From assembly GCA_025055235.1 (NCBI GenBank), contig JANWYN010000145.1, forward strand, positions 1 through 50,672: a DNA stretch of 50,672 nucleotides. The letters are read 5' to 3'. This document shows positions 26,144 through 37,696 of this stretch, piece after piece (the first letter of the stretch is position 1; the number at the start of each line of letters is the position of its first letter). The position numbers and the translations under genes are program-made. Under the pieces are notes generated by a model. It was given only the letters and a program-made list of their open reading frames with translations. It searched no databases and was not told the origin of the DNA. The DNA comes from Candidatus Roseilinea sp. GTDB taxonomy: Bacteria; Chloroflexota; Anaerolineae; J036; Brachytrichaceae.

Positions 26144-26486
26144 CCGAAGCGGCGACGGATGCTATGGCTGATACAGCATAGGTATGTCTGTTGTCTCCAG
26201 GAGCGCCCAAAGCGCTTAGAGCGCGTTAGGTGCTGGAATGTCCGCCCCTGTGAGCAAAGACATTCTGCAGTAATGTGCAATCCGTGTGATAGCCGCAGGC
26301 TTCACACCTGCGGCCCGAGCGTGCTCACCACCCGGAATCCAAAGACGCTTTCACAGGGTTTACCGAGGCAAAAAAAGGCGAACGGTAGGGCGCGGACGCC
26401 GTTCCGCGCCGGTGACGCTAACATGTGTGTTCCCTGGGTTGGCAGCACCCTTGGCGGAAAGTGAGCGCAGTGCCGACTCTCTTACT
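26144..26486. other. Repeat-bearing intergenic region before the DUF5060 glycosidase
   Basis: No gene is supported here. A hairpin GCCGCAGG-CTTCACA-CCTGCGGC begins near 26291 and shares the words of the repeat near 14330. The dispersed element ggtagggcgcggacgccgtt lies at 26384-26412. An open frame crosses the region from a GTG at 26286 into the next gene, but its translation looks like random non-coding sequence up to the signal peptide. Confidence 0.5.
26384..26412. repeat. Dispersed GGTAGGGCGCGGACGCCGTT element, third copy
   Basis: Almost identical over about 27 bp to the copy embedded in the GH2 gene at 2452-2480. It contains the small hairpin GGCGCGG facing CCGCGCC around acgccgttc-type loop sequence. 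Confidence 0.6.
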
Positions 26487-29459
26487 GTGCAAGCACCGAC
26501 GCGCGCCGCAACCCACGCGCTCCTGAGCGCTGCGCTGATCGCGGCCGGCATCCTCACGCCAGGACGCCCGGCAGCAGCGCAGCCACGCATGCGCATCGAG
26601 GCCCTGCGGGCCAACGCAGACCGCGTCGGCCTATACGAGAAGTTCGAGCTCACGTTCCGCATCAGCGGGTCGGTCGCTACGAATCCCTACTTCCCATACG
26701 ACCCTGCGCCCCCGCCCGGCGTGCCGGCCGGCGTAGGCATCACGGTCGAGGGATTATTCAGCCCGGACAACTGGGCGACGACCATCGCGCAGCCCGGCTT
26801 CCTCTACCAAGCCTACGAACGGCGATGCATCGGCGGCGATCCGGCGAACGGCTGCGAAGATCGGGAATGGCTCTACCCGCAAGGCGAGCCGGTGTGGAAG
26901 GTGCGCTTTGCGCCGCAGCGGGCAGGGCTGTGGCGCTACCGCGTGCGCGCGACGGACGCCTCCGGCGCGGTGCAAAGCCGCGAGGGCACGTTCATCGTGA
27001 CTGCATCCACCGCGCCGCACAACCACGGCTTCGTGCGCATCAGCCCGACCGACCGCGGCTACTTCGAGTATTCGGATGGCACGCCCTTCATCGGCGTCGG
27101 CCATGGCGAGGGCTTCGCCGGCGCTTACCACGCGGATGCCGTGATGCAGCGCCTCGCCACCGGCCGCGTGAACTTCGTGCGCGTGTGGATGTCCGGCGCG
27201 AGCATCTACATGGCGCCGTGGAATCCGTGGCACTCGCACCACTTGCCCGGCGAAGGCGGCTACTTCAACGCTTCGAGCCTCACCTACACACACGCCTACT
27301 CCGGCCACCTCGTGTCGCTGCGCCTGTGGGATTACTCTGACCCCGGGATGGACGGCCGGCGGAATCCCTGCATGTTCCAGGGCTTCACCGACAACATCGC
27401 CGTGCGCCCCGGCACGACATACCAACTGAGCATCCGCGCCAAGACGATCAACGTGAGCGGCCCACGCGACGCCAACTATCCGCGCTATGGGCTCACCGTA
27501 CGCCGAGGAGGCTGGCTGGGCGAGCGCTGCGCCGAGCCCGCAGCGACCGAACCGGCGTCCACACGGCTGCTGGGCTACATCAACGGCTCGACGCCCGGCT
27601 GGATCACGATCACTGCGATGTTCACCACTCAGCCGGATGAATTCTTCCTGGACAACCTCTACCTGATCCTGGAGAATACAACTGGCGGCCAAGCGTTTGT
27701 AGACGAAGTTTCGATCCGCGAACTGGCCGGTGGCAAGCCGAGCGGCCCAGAAGTGCTGCGCAAACATCGCTTCGCCTACCACCTCTACTTCGACCAGAAA
27801 CCCTCTTGGCTGTGGGATCACTACTTCGAGGCGGCAGAGGCACACGGCGTGACCATCCGGCCGGTGGTGCTGGAGAAGAACGACTGGATCGCCAACCACA
27901 TTGACGCCGGCGGCAAACCGGTAGGCAGCTACTACGAACTAGACAACAATCGTTTCTACGCCGCGCCCAACACCGCCGTGCGTCGCTTCCACGAGTACTT
28001 CTGGCGCTATCTCATCGCTCGCTGGGGCTACTCGCGCGCGGTGCATTCCTGGGAACTGTTGAACGAAGGCGATCCGTTCAACGGCAATCACTACGCCCAA
28101 GCCAACGCCTTCGGCGAGTTCATGCACACGCACGATGTGCACCCGCACTTGGTGACGACTTCGCACTGGCACAGCTTCCCGGTCGCCGAGTTCTGGGGCA
28201 ACTCGGCCTACCCGCATGTGGACTACGCCGACATTCACGCCTACGCCTGCTGCGGCGCCGTCGTAGCCGGCTGGGCGCAGAACATCGGCGAACCGCTGAG
28301 CTTCGAGCGCCGGCCTGCCTACGTGGCCGGCGGTCAGGGTCACTCGGTGCGCATCCCCGGCAACGTGCAATTCAACAACGCAGGCAGCACGCCGCGCTGG
28401 CTCACGATCCGCGGGCGAGGCGAATGGGTGATCCGCTACCAGATGAAGGCCGAGGGCTTCACCGGCCAATGTCCCTACGGCGCACCGGCGGCTATGGCCG
28501 GGCCGCGGCTGCTGTGGATTCTCGAAGACCGTGCCAACGTGGTCCCCGCTGCGCCGTCGGGCCAAAACTTCGTGTGCTCCGCGCCGGCCGGCACCTACGA
28601 CTGGCGCACGTTCGACAGCCGCTATGCTGCGGACGGAAAGCCGGCGCCGCTCGACGCGCGCCTGATCATCACCGACGACGAAGCACACGCGCTGACAATC
28701 TTCTTCCAGAACAGCTTCGGCACCGGCGGCAACGCCTGGATTGACAACGTCGAACTAGTCGCCCCTGATGGCCGCCGAGTGGACATCAACGGCGAATTCG
28801 ACCTAACGCGCCTGGATCACGACAGCGCGCAGCTCACCGCGGCCTACAGCTTAGCGATCGGCGGGCGTGCCCCATCCGGCCCGGGCAAACCGGTTACACG
28901 CGGCGAGGTGGCGATCGGCGACGAGCGCGACTACCGCGGCGACCGCGAGCACGACCAGAGCCGAGACACACAGGGCGTGTGGCTGCACAACTTCATTTGG
29001 GGCCAGATTAACCCAGGCGGCCTATACGAGCTCTACTGGGACTCGGAGAACATTCGCCGCCACGACCTGTACTACCACTTCAAGGCGTTTCGCGATTTCA
29101 TGGACGGCATTCCGCTGACGAACGGCCGCTATGCCGATGCGCAAGCGACGGCGTCGCATCCCGATTTGCGCGTCCTCGGACAGGTGGATCGCGTCGCGCG
29201 GCGCGGGCATGTGTGGATTCACAACCGCCAGCACACCTGGCGCAACGTCGTGGACGGCGTGGCCGTGAAACCGATCGCCGGCTCGATCAACATCCCGAAC
29301 TTGGCGCCGGGCACCTATCGCGTCATCTGGTGGGACACTTGGCAGGGCCGGCCAGCCTTGACGCAGACGCTGACCACATCAGGGCGCGACTTAGTCGTCC
29401 CGCTGCCTGAGCCGTTGCACAACGACATCGCGCTACGATTCGAACCCATCAGCAAATGA
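26487..29459 (+). CDS. Secreted DUF5060-type glycoside hydrolase with carbohydrate-binding modules
   Basis: From a GTG at 26487 the protein has 990 residues and a signal peptide ending at RPAAAQ; this start is inferred from the signal peptide, no Shine-Dalgarno is seen. Residues 35-170 form a DUF5060 beta domain (LYEKFELTFRISG, VRFAPQRAGLWRYRVRATD), followed by NHGFVRISPTDRGYFEYSDG, the typical entry into a DUF4038/GH140-like TIM barrel. Two galactose-binding-like modules appear inserted (about 280-400, ending ENTTGGQAFVDEVSI; and about 610-770, with GTGGNAWIDNVELVAPDG). A candidate acid/base is E527 in SWELLNEGDPF. Substrate unknown, presumably a plant or microbial polysaccharide. The HAD gene overlaps its end by 4 bp. 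Confidence 0.75.
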   Translation: MQAPTRAATHALLSAALIAAGILTPGRPAAAQPRMRIEALRANADRVGLYEKFELTFRISGSVATNPYFPYDPAPPPGVPAGVGITVEGLFSPDNWATTIAQPGFLYQAYERRCIGGDPANGCEDREWLYPQGEPVWKVRFAPQRAGLWRYRVRATDASGAVQSREGTFIVTASTAPHNHGFVRISPTDRGYFEYSDGTPFIGVGHGEGFAGAYHADAVMQRLATGRVNFVRVWMSGASIYMAPWNPWHSHHLPGEGGYFNASSLTYTHAYSGHLVSLRLWDYSDPGMDGRRNPCMFQGFTDNIAVRPGTTYQLSIRAKTINVSGPRDANYPRYGLTVRRGGWLGERCAEPAATEPASTRLLGYINGSTPGWITITAMFTTQPDEFFLDNLYLILENTTGGQAFVDEVSIRELAGGKPSGPEVLRKHRFAYHLYFDQKPSWLWDHYFEAAEAHGVTIRPVVLEKNDWIANHIDAGGKPVGSYYELDNNRFYAAPNTAVRRFHEYFWRYLIARWGYSRAVHSWELLNEGDPFNGNHYAQANAFGEFMHTHDVHPHLVTTSHWHSFPVAEFWGNSAYPHVDYADIHAYACCGAVVAGWAQNIGEPLSFERRPAYVAGGQGHSVRIPGNVQFNNAGSTPRWLTIRGRGEWVIRYQMKAEGFTGQCPYGAPAAMAGPRLLWILEDRANVVPAAPSGQNFVCSAPAGTYDWRTFDSRYAADGKPAPLDARLIITDDEAHALTIFFQNSFGTGGNAWIDNVELVAPDGRRVDINGEFDLTRLDHDSAQLTAAYSLAIGGRAPSGPGKPVTRGEVAIGDERDYRGDREHDQSRDTQGVWLHNFIWGQINPGGLYELYWDSENIRRHDLYYHFKAFRDFMDGIPLTNGRYADAQATASHPDLRVLGQVDRVARRGHVWIHNRQHTWRNVVDGVAVKPIAGSINIPNLAPGTYRVIWWDTWQGRPALTQTLTTSGRDLVVPLPEPLHNDIALRFEPISK

Positions 29460-30151
29460 AAACTTCATCAGCAGCGATCACCGCCATCTTCTTCGACCTA
29501 GGCGGCGTGCTCGTGCGCACGACCGACCTCGAGCCGCGCCGCAAATGGGAGCAGCGCTTCGGGATGCGCGACTGGGCGCTGCAAGACCTTTTCTTCAACA
29601 GCCCGGTCGGGCAAGCTGCCCAGATCGGCCGGGCGACGACGGCCGACGCTTGGGCGCACGTCGCTGCAACGCTCGGCCTTAGCGCCGAGGAATTGAGCCA
29701 GCTTCAGGCAGACTTCTGGCGCGGCGACACGTTTGACGAGTCACTGCTGGCGTTGGTGCGGTCGTTACACGTGCGTTACAAGACCGGGCTGATCAGCAAT
29801 GCTATGCCGGACGCGCGAGCGATGTATGCGAGCAGACTCAACGGCGACCTGTTCGACATCCTCGTGTTCAGTGGCGAGGAAGGCGTAAAGAAGCCCGATC
29901 CGGAGATCTTCCGGCGCGCGCTGGCGCGATTGGCCGTGCGACCAGAAGAGAGCATCTTCGTGGACGACATGCCGGAGAACGTGGTCGCAGCCCAGGCGCT
30001 GGGCATGCACGGCGTTCATTTCACATCTAGCACTGACCTGCGCCGCGCTTTGGCGCAGTTGACAGGATTCACAGAATCGGCAGGATTGGCACAACCGCAG
30101 GAGCGGTATACTGCCGCGCGGCGTCCTGAGGGGGACGCGCGTTCGACCTAA
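29456..30151 (+). CDS. HAD-superfamily hydrolase (subfamily IA-like phosphatase)
   Basis: A 231-residue cytosolic protein. Motif I is IFFDLGGVLVRT, with the nucleophilic aspartate first and glycine at the usual second aspartate, as in YihX-type sugar-phosphate phosphatases. Motif II is GLISNAMPD, motif III the lysine in EEGVKKPDPEIF, and motif IV SIFVDDMPENVVAAQALGM. The start overlaps the glycosidase stop (ATGA), so a role in clearing phosphorylated sugars is possible but unproven. The last 30 or so residues (after ALAQLTGF) look unlike the family and overlap a probable promoter, so they may be a late extension. Confidence 0.85.
   Translation: MKTSSAAITAIFFDLGGVLVRTTDLEPRRKWEQRFGMRDWALQDLFFNSPVGQAAQIGRATTADAWAHVAATLGLSAEELSQLQADFWRGDTFDESLLALVRSLHVRYKTGLISNAMPDARAMYASRLNGDLFDILVFSGEEGVKKPDPEIFRRALARLAVRPEESIFVDDMPENVVAAQALGMHGVHFTSSTDLRRALAQLTGFTESAGLAQPQERYTAARRPEGDARST
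30107..30112 (+). promoter_or_regulatory. -10 box for the DUF368 gene
   Basis: TATACT, preceded by TTGGCA at a short 15-bp spacing, inside the 3' end of the HAD gene. The predicted 5' leader contains a small GCGTCC/GGACGC hairpin. Confidence 0.4.
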
Positions 30152-30171
30152 CAACCTACGGAGCCCAAGCC

Positions 30172-31170
30172 ATGCAAGAACCGAACACTGCAGCACGTCC
30201 CTTTTCGACGCTCCGGCTGTTCTTCACCGGGATCGTGATGGGCATCGCCGACCTCATCCCCGGCGTATCGGGCGGAACGATGGCCTTCATCATGGGCATC
30301 TACGAACACCTGCTGTCCGCGATCAAGTCGTTCAACCTTCAAGTGCTCCGGCTCGTGGTGCAAGGCCGCTGGCGTGCAGCGCTGAGTTCCATCCCATGGA
30401 GCTTTCTCATCCCCCTGGGCGCCGGGATCGGCGCAGCGATACTCGGGATGGCGCGGCTGATGCGCTATCTGCTGGAATATCACACGGTATACCTCTTTGC
30501 CTTCTTCTTCGGCCTGATCATCGCCTCCATCATCGCGGTAGGTGCCACCGTCCGCTGGACGCGCGGCGCCCTGGCGGCGTTGGCCGGCGGCACGATAGCT
30601 GCCTACTTCATCGTTGGGCTGGTGCCGCTGAAGATGCCGCACGACCCGATCACGCTCTTCTTCAGCGGCGCGCTGGCGATCATGGCCATGATTCTGCCCG
30701 GTATCTCAGGGTCGTTCATCCTGCTCATCCTAGGTCAGTATGCCTACGTGCTCGAAGCCGTGGCCGACCTGAACCTGATCGCTATCATCCCCGTTGCCCT
30801 TGGGATCGTGGTGGGGTTGGTGAGTTTCGTGCGCTTGCTGAGCTGGCTGCTGCGGAACTACCACAACATCGCCGTGGCGGTGCTCATGGGGTTCATGGTC
30901 GGCTCGCTGCGCAAGATCTGGCCGTGGAAAGAAGTGATCGAGACGACATTGGATCGCCACGGCAAGCCCATCCCCATTCGTGAGCAGAACATCTTGCCCG
31001 ACTTCGCCGCGCCGGAGTTCTGGGTCGCGCTGGCGATCGCGGTCGTTGGGTTCTTCCTGTTGAGCGTGATTGACCACATGCAGACCGGCGCGAACCCGGT
31101 GATGCGCCGGCTGGGCTGGGAGCGGCGCCCCAGGCAACCCCAGCAGCAGGACTGGCAAGTGACGAGCTAA
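30172..31170 (+). CDS. popT: DUF368 membrane protein, PopT-type polyprenyl-phosphate transporter
   Basis: A 332-residue protein with about nine membrane segments. The N-terminal re-entrant-like motif GIVMGIADLIPGVSGGTMAFIMGIYE is split here as GIADLIPGVSGGTMAF and IMGIYEHLLSA, and the second conserved segment is MAMILPGISGSFILLILGQY. Both are hallmarks of DUF368. Members of this family have been shown to recycle undecaprenyl phosphate across the membrane for wall and glycan assembly; that role is taken from the family. The C-terminus (GWERRPRQPQQQDWQVTS) is short and polar. CGGAG 8 nt before the ATG is a good ribosome site. It precedes the regulated sugar operon but is probably a separate transcript. 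Confidence 0.85.
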   Translation: MQEPNTAARPFSTLRLFFTGIVMGIADLIPGVSGGTMAFIMGIYEHLLSAIKSFNLQVLRLVVQGRWRAALSSIPWSFLIPLGAGIGAAILGMARLMRYLLEYHTVYLFAFFFGLIIASIIAVGATVRWTRGALAALAGGTIAAYFIVGLVPLKMPHDPITLFFSGALAIMAMILPGISGSFILLILGQYAYVLEAVADLNLIAIIPVALGIVVGLVSFVRLLSWLLRNYHNIAVAVLMGFMVGSLRKIWPWKEVIETTLDRHGKPIPIREQNILPDFAAPEFWVALAIAVVGFFLLSVIDHMQTGANPVMRRLGWERRPRQPQQQDWQVTS

Positions 31171-31175
31171 CCGCC

Positions 31176-31204
31176 TTGACAAAGGCCAGCGCATGTAGTA
31201 CTTT
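31176..31204 (+). promoter_or_regulatory. Sigma-70 type promoter of the sugar operon
   Basis: A perfect TTGACA (31176-31181), exactly 17 bp, then TACTTT (31199-31204). Transcription would start near 31211, directly before the first LacI-type operator. Confidence 0.75.
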
Positions 31205-31213
31205 GCTCGCAGA

Positions 31214-31225
31214 TGAAACGTTTCA
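31214..31225 (+). promoter_or_regulatory. LacI-family operator O1
   Basis: The perfect palindrome TGAAACGTTTCA, with the central CG typical of LacI/GalR operators. It covers about +4 to +15 of the predicted transcript, so a bound repressor would block the promoter. Confidence 0.8.
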
Positions 31226-31256
31226 CTTGCACAGGGTTGCGTTTTATCCGCTCCGG

Positions 31257-31268
31257 TTAAACGTTTCA
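31257..31268 (+). promoter_or_regulatory. LacI-family operator O2
   Basis: TTAAACGTTTCA, one arm identical to O1 and the other with one change. Its centre is 43 bp from that of O1, about four helical turns, so one tetramer or two dimers could bind the same DNA face. The LacI gene at 45099-46103 is the obvious candidate regulator. Confidence 0.75.
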
Positions 31269-31417
31269 ATTCACCTGCGCCGATTACCGCTCACGTATGC
31301 GGAGACGGCGCTAAAAGGAGGCGCGCTATCGAACGAAGGCTCAAATGATGCATTGATTTGAATTCCGCCCGTTTGGACGAGTTATTCCTGAATCAAAAGC
31401 TCACGAGGAGGCGAACC

Positions 31418-32872
31418 ATGCAGTTAAGACCTTCTTTCCTCAGGCCGACATTGGCCTTGATGTTGACGACCGCCATTACTGCTTGTGCTGTGCCGCAACC
31501 GGCCGCGCCGACGACGCCACCCGTTGAACAACCTGCCGCGACACAACCGGCAGCACCTGCTCAACCCACCGCACCACCTGCTGAACAACCGACTGCTGCG
31601 CCGGCAGCCGAGCGCATTACCCTCCGCTACGCCAACTGGAACCTCGGCACGGAAGAAGAGAACAACCTCCAGCGCCAGTTGGTGAAGGCCTATATGGAGT
31701 TGAACCCCAACGTCACCATCGAGTTCGTGGACATGTCTGGAGAAGGGCGCTGGGATGAGAAGCTGACCAGCTACGCGGCGAAGGGTGCATTGCCGGATGT
31801 CTTCATGGCAGACAACACACCGCTCTACGTCAAGAACGGCTGGACGGCGGACCTGACCGACCTGGTCAAAGACGATCCTGATTGGAAAGATGTGCCGCAG
31901 GTCCTGAAGGACGCGGTGACTTACAACGGCAGAGTGTTGGGCCTGCCCGTGGCGCACTTCGTCATGGGCTACTTCGTCAACAAGGATCTGTTCGAAGCCG
32001 CCAACCTCGACGCGCCGGAGTACGGCGTTTCGGTGGAGGACTTTTTCAAGGCGGTGACAGCGGTCCACAACCCGCAGAAGGCCGTCGTCGGGCTGGATGA
32101 GCTCGAGCCGATCATGGGCTGGTATCCGAACACGCAGGACGGCCGGCTCGGCTGGTTTAGCTTCGACGGCGAGAAGATGAATTACAACTCCGCTGCCTTC
32201 AAAGCAGCCGTCGCCAAGGCCGGCGAGATGTTGCCCTATAGTTGGGCAGGGCTGAGCGAGGCGCAGAAGGCGAACTTCAAGTCCACCGAGAGCTGGATGT
32301 TCCTGAATAATGAGTTCGCCGTGCGCTGGGACGGCGGATGGTCCATCCCCGGCTACTCGCAAAACGCGCCGTTCGACTGGGACTTCATCGGCATTCCGGG
32401 CGGCAAACAAGCGCTGGTGGCCGACATCGTCGTGATCTCCAAGGCGACGCCAAACCTCAAGGCCGCCTATGACTTCGCCAAGTGGATGGGCTTCTCGAAG
32501 GCCGCTTACGCCAAGGAAGTCGAGCTGGCCAGAGCTGCCGGCCAGGTGCCCACCAAGATGCCGGTTTCGGTGGATGAGCAGTCCATCGAACTCTATATGT
32601 CCTTCATCAAGGACAAGCCCGGCATCCGCAAGGCGATGGCCAACCTCGACAACAGCGTGCTCGAATCGCTGGCGAAGATCGTGCCGGGTTACATCAACGC
32701 GCGCTGGGAGGGCAAGCCCGGCATTGACATCGGCGATGACAAGGACGTGAACATGTGGTACATGTTCAACTTCGCCAACTCCGGCCGGTTCAAGTACGAG
32801 GACTATGCGCCCAAACTGGAGGAATTCGCCAACAAGATCCTGAGCGAAGCCCGCGCCGAACTCGGCAAATGA
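31418..32872 (+). CDS. CUT1-type sugar-binding lipoprotein (extracellular solute-binding protein family 1)
   Basis: A 484-residue lipoprotein starting at [16 protein letters not shown], chosen because GAGGAGG lies about 8 nt upstream. The lipobox is TAITAC, with C near residue 23. A 45-residue Pro/Ala/Gln/Thr linker follows, then a MalE-like fold ([19 protein letters not shown] onwards; [43 protein letters not shown]). It should deliver an oligosaccharide to one of the two permease pairs further down. First gene behind the LacI-type operators. A perfect hairpin follows its stop codon, which would allow more of this protein to be made than of the membrane components. Confidence 0.93.
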   Translation: MQLRPSFLRPTLALMLTTAITACAVPQPAAPTTPPVEQPAATQPAAPAQPTAPPAEQPTAAPAAERITLRYANWNLGTEEENNLQRQLVKAYMELNPNVTIEFVDMSGEGRWDEKLTSYAAKGALPDVFMADNTPLYVKNGWTADLTDLVKDDPDWKDVPQVLKDAVTYNGRVLGLPVAHFVMGYFVNKDLFEAANLDAPEYGVSVEDFFKAVTAVHNPQKAVVGLDELEPIMGWYPNTQDGRLGWFSFDGEKMNYNSAAFKAAVAKAGEMLPYSWAGLSEAQKANFKSTESWMFLNNEFAVRWDGGWSIPGYSQNAPFDWDFIGIPGGKQALVADIVVISKATPNLKAAYDFAKWMGFSKAAYAKEVELARAAGQVPTKMPVSVDEQSIELYMSFIKDKPGIRKAMANLDNSVLESLAKIVPGYINARWEGKPGIDIGDDKDVNMWYMFNFANSGRFKYEDYAPKLEEFANKILSEARAELGK

Positions 32873-32879
32873 TCGCCCT

Positions 32880-32909
32880 GGGGAGCGCCAGACTTCACCG
32901 GCGCTCCCC
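32880..32909 (+). terminator. Intercistronic hairpin after the first binding-protein gene
   Basis: GGGGAGCGCC, a 10-nt loop and GGCGCTCCCC form a perfect 10-bp stem 7 bp after the stop codon. The T-tract is weak (GATTTGCC), so it is more likely a partial terminator or mRNA-stabilising structure than a full stop. Confidence 0.55.
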
Positions 32910-32931
32910 GATTTGCCGCTACACTCTGCGC

Positions 32932-35815
<2,884 letters not shown>

Positions 35816-35841
<26 letters not shown>

Positions 35842-36772
35842 AGCCGAGCCGATCTCAGCGCCACGCAGCCGAGCCGGCTTGCAGCGATGGCTGAATCGCG
35901 AAGGCAGCGCCTACGCCTTCATCGCGACGTATGCCGTGCTGTTCTTCACCTTCATCGTGGTGCCGGTGGCTGCGGCGATCGGTCTGTCGTTCACGTTCTT
36001 CGACGCGATTCAACCGCCGCACTTCATCGGCCTGCGCAACTACATCACCCTGCTCACGCAAGATGATACCTTCATGCGCTACGTGCTGCCCAACACCATT
36101 CAGTTTGCAGTGATCGTTGGGCCGGGCGGCTACGCGCTGGCGTTCTTTCTGGCGTGGGTGCTGGCGCAACTGCCGCGCTTGCCGCGCACCTTCTTCGCGT
36201 TGATTTTGTACTCGCCGGCGATGACCTCGGCGGTGGCGATGGCCGTGGTGTGGAAGACGCTGTTCAGCGGCGACCAGACCGGCTACCTGAACAGCTTCCT
36301 GCTCGGCCTCGGCCTAATTCAAGAGCCGATCCAGTGGCTGCAATCGCCGCAATACTTGATGACGATCATGATCATCGTCACGCTGTGGAGCAGCATGGGC
36401 ATCGGTTTTTTGGCGATGCTAGCCGGCATCCTGGAGACCAACCCGGACTTATACGAAGCGGCCAGCATAGACGGCGTGAGCAACCGCCTGCAGGAGATCT
36501 TCTACATCACCATCCCCTCGATGAAGCCGCAGATGTTGTTCGGCGCAGTAATGGCGATCGTAGGCACGTTCCAGGCCGGCGCCATCGGCGTGACGCTCTC
36601 GGGCAGCAACCCGACCCCGCAATACGCCGGCCAGTTGATCGTCAACCACATCGAGGACTACGGCTTTTTGCGCTACGAGATGGGCTACGCGGCTGCCGTC
36701 TCGGTGGTGTTGTTGCTCATGGTGCTGTTCTTCACGCGGCTGGCCAGCCGGCTGTTCGCCAGCGAGGACTGA
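35816..36772 (+). CDS. CUT1 sugar ABC permease, MalF-like (pair 1)
   Basis: A 318-residue permease with six membrane segments. The EAA loop that contacts the ATPase is present: [20 protein letters not shown]. The start is GTG at 35816 with GGATGGAAA upstream, inside the 3' end of the binding-protein gene, which indicates translational coupling. The MalG-like partner follows 3 bp after its stop. Confidence 0.9.
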
Positions 36773-36775
36773 ACG

Positions 36776-37696
36776 ATGCGCAGGACGAAGAAGCACAACT
36801 GGCTCCGTCGCTACACCGGCGTGTATAACCGCGGCATCAACCCGCGCGGCTTCCACGTCAGCCAGATCAAGTTCTACATCCTGCTGCTGCCGCTCACGGC
36901 GGTGATGCTGCTGCCGATCGCGTTCATCTTCTCGAACGCCTTCAAACCGCCCGACGAGCTGTTCGCCTATCCGCCGCGCTTCTTCGTCATCAACCCCACG
37001 CTCAAGAACTTCACCGACTTGTTCTCGATGATGTCGAACTCGGGCGTGCCGATCAGCCGCTATCTCTTCAACAGCATCGTCGTCACGCTGGTCACCATCG
37101 CTGCGTCCATCTTCGTCTCCAGCACGGCGGCCTTCGCTTTGTCCAAGAAGCGCTTCAAGCTCAAGCAGACGCTGTTCACCATCAACACCGTAGCGCTGAT
37201 GTTCGTGCCGATTGCCGTCACCATCCCACGCTTTTTGGTGATCGAACGGCTGAACCTGCTGGATACCTTCCTGGTGCACATCCTGCCGGTGCTGGCCATG
37301 CCGGTCGGCCTGTTCCTGATCAAACAGTTCATTGACGGCATCCCCGACGAGACGATCGAGGCGGCACAAATTGACGGCGCATCCGACTTGCGCATTTACT
37401 GGCAAATCGTGCTGCCGATGATCCGGCCGGCCATCGCCACCATCGCCATCCTCACCTTTCAAGCAGCCTGGAACAACGCCGAGACCTCGACGCTATACGT
37501 CAACAACGAGAGCCTGAAGACATTCGCCTTTTACCTGAGCACGCTCACCGCCACCACGGCGACCGGTGCGAACGTGGTGGCCGGTCAGGGCATCGCTGCA
37601 GCCGCCGCGCTCATCATGTTCCTGCCGAACCTAATCATGTTCCTGATCTTGCAGGGGCAGGTGATGAGCACGATGTCGCATTCGGGGCTGAAATGA
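36776..37696 (+). CDS. CUT1 sugar ABC permease, MalG-like (pair 1)
   Basis: A 306-residue permease with a longer polar N-terminus ([20 protein letters not shown]) and six membrane segments; EAA loop [20 protein letters not shown]. The start follows the MalF-like stop by 3 bp, and its end overlaps the NHL-Yip1 gene by 4 bp (ATGA). Together with the preceding gene it forms one heterodimeric channel; no ATPase gene lies nearby. Confidence 0.9.
   Translation: MRRTKKHNWLRRYTGVYNRGINPRGFHVSQIKFYILLLPLTAVMLLPIAFIFSNAFKPPDELFAYPPRFFVINPTLKNFTDLFSMMSNSGVPISRYLFNSIVVTLVTIAASIFVSSTAAFALSKKRFKLKQTLFTINTVALMFVPIAVTIPRFLVIERLNLLDTFLVHILPVLAMPVGLFLIKQFIDGIPDETIEAAQIDGASDLRIYWQIVLPMIRPAIATIAILTFQAAWNNAETSTLYVNNESLKTFAFYLSTLTATTATGANVVAGQGIAAAAALIMFLPNLIMFLILQGQVMSTMSHSGLK

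Noticed and set aside
26286..26486. N-terminal extension of the DUF5060 glycosidase
   Set aside because: The extra 67 residues cover repeat sequence and precede a normal signal peptide, so they are not part of the protein.
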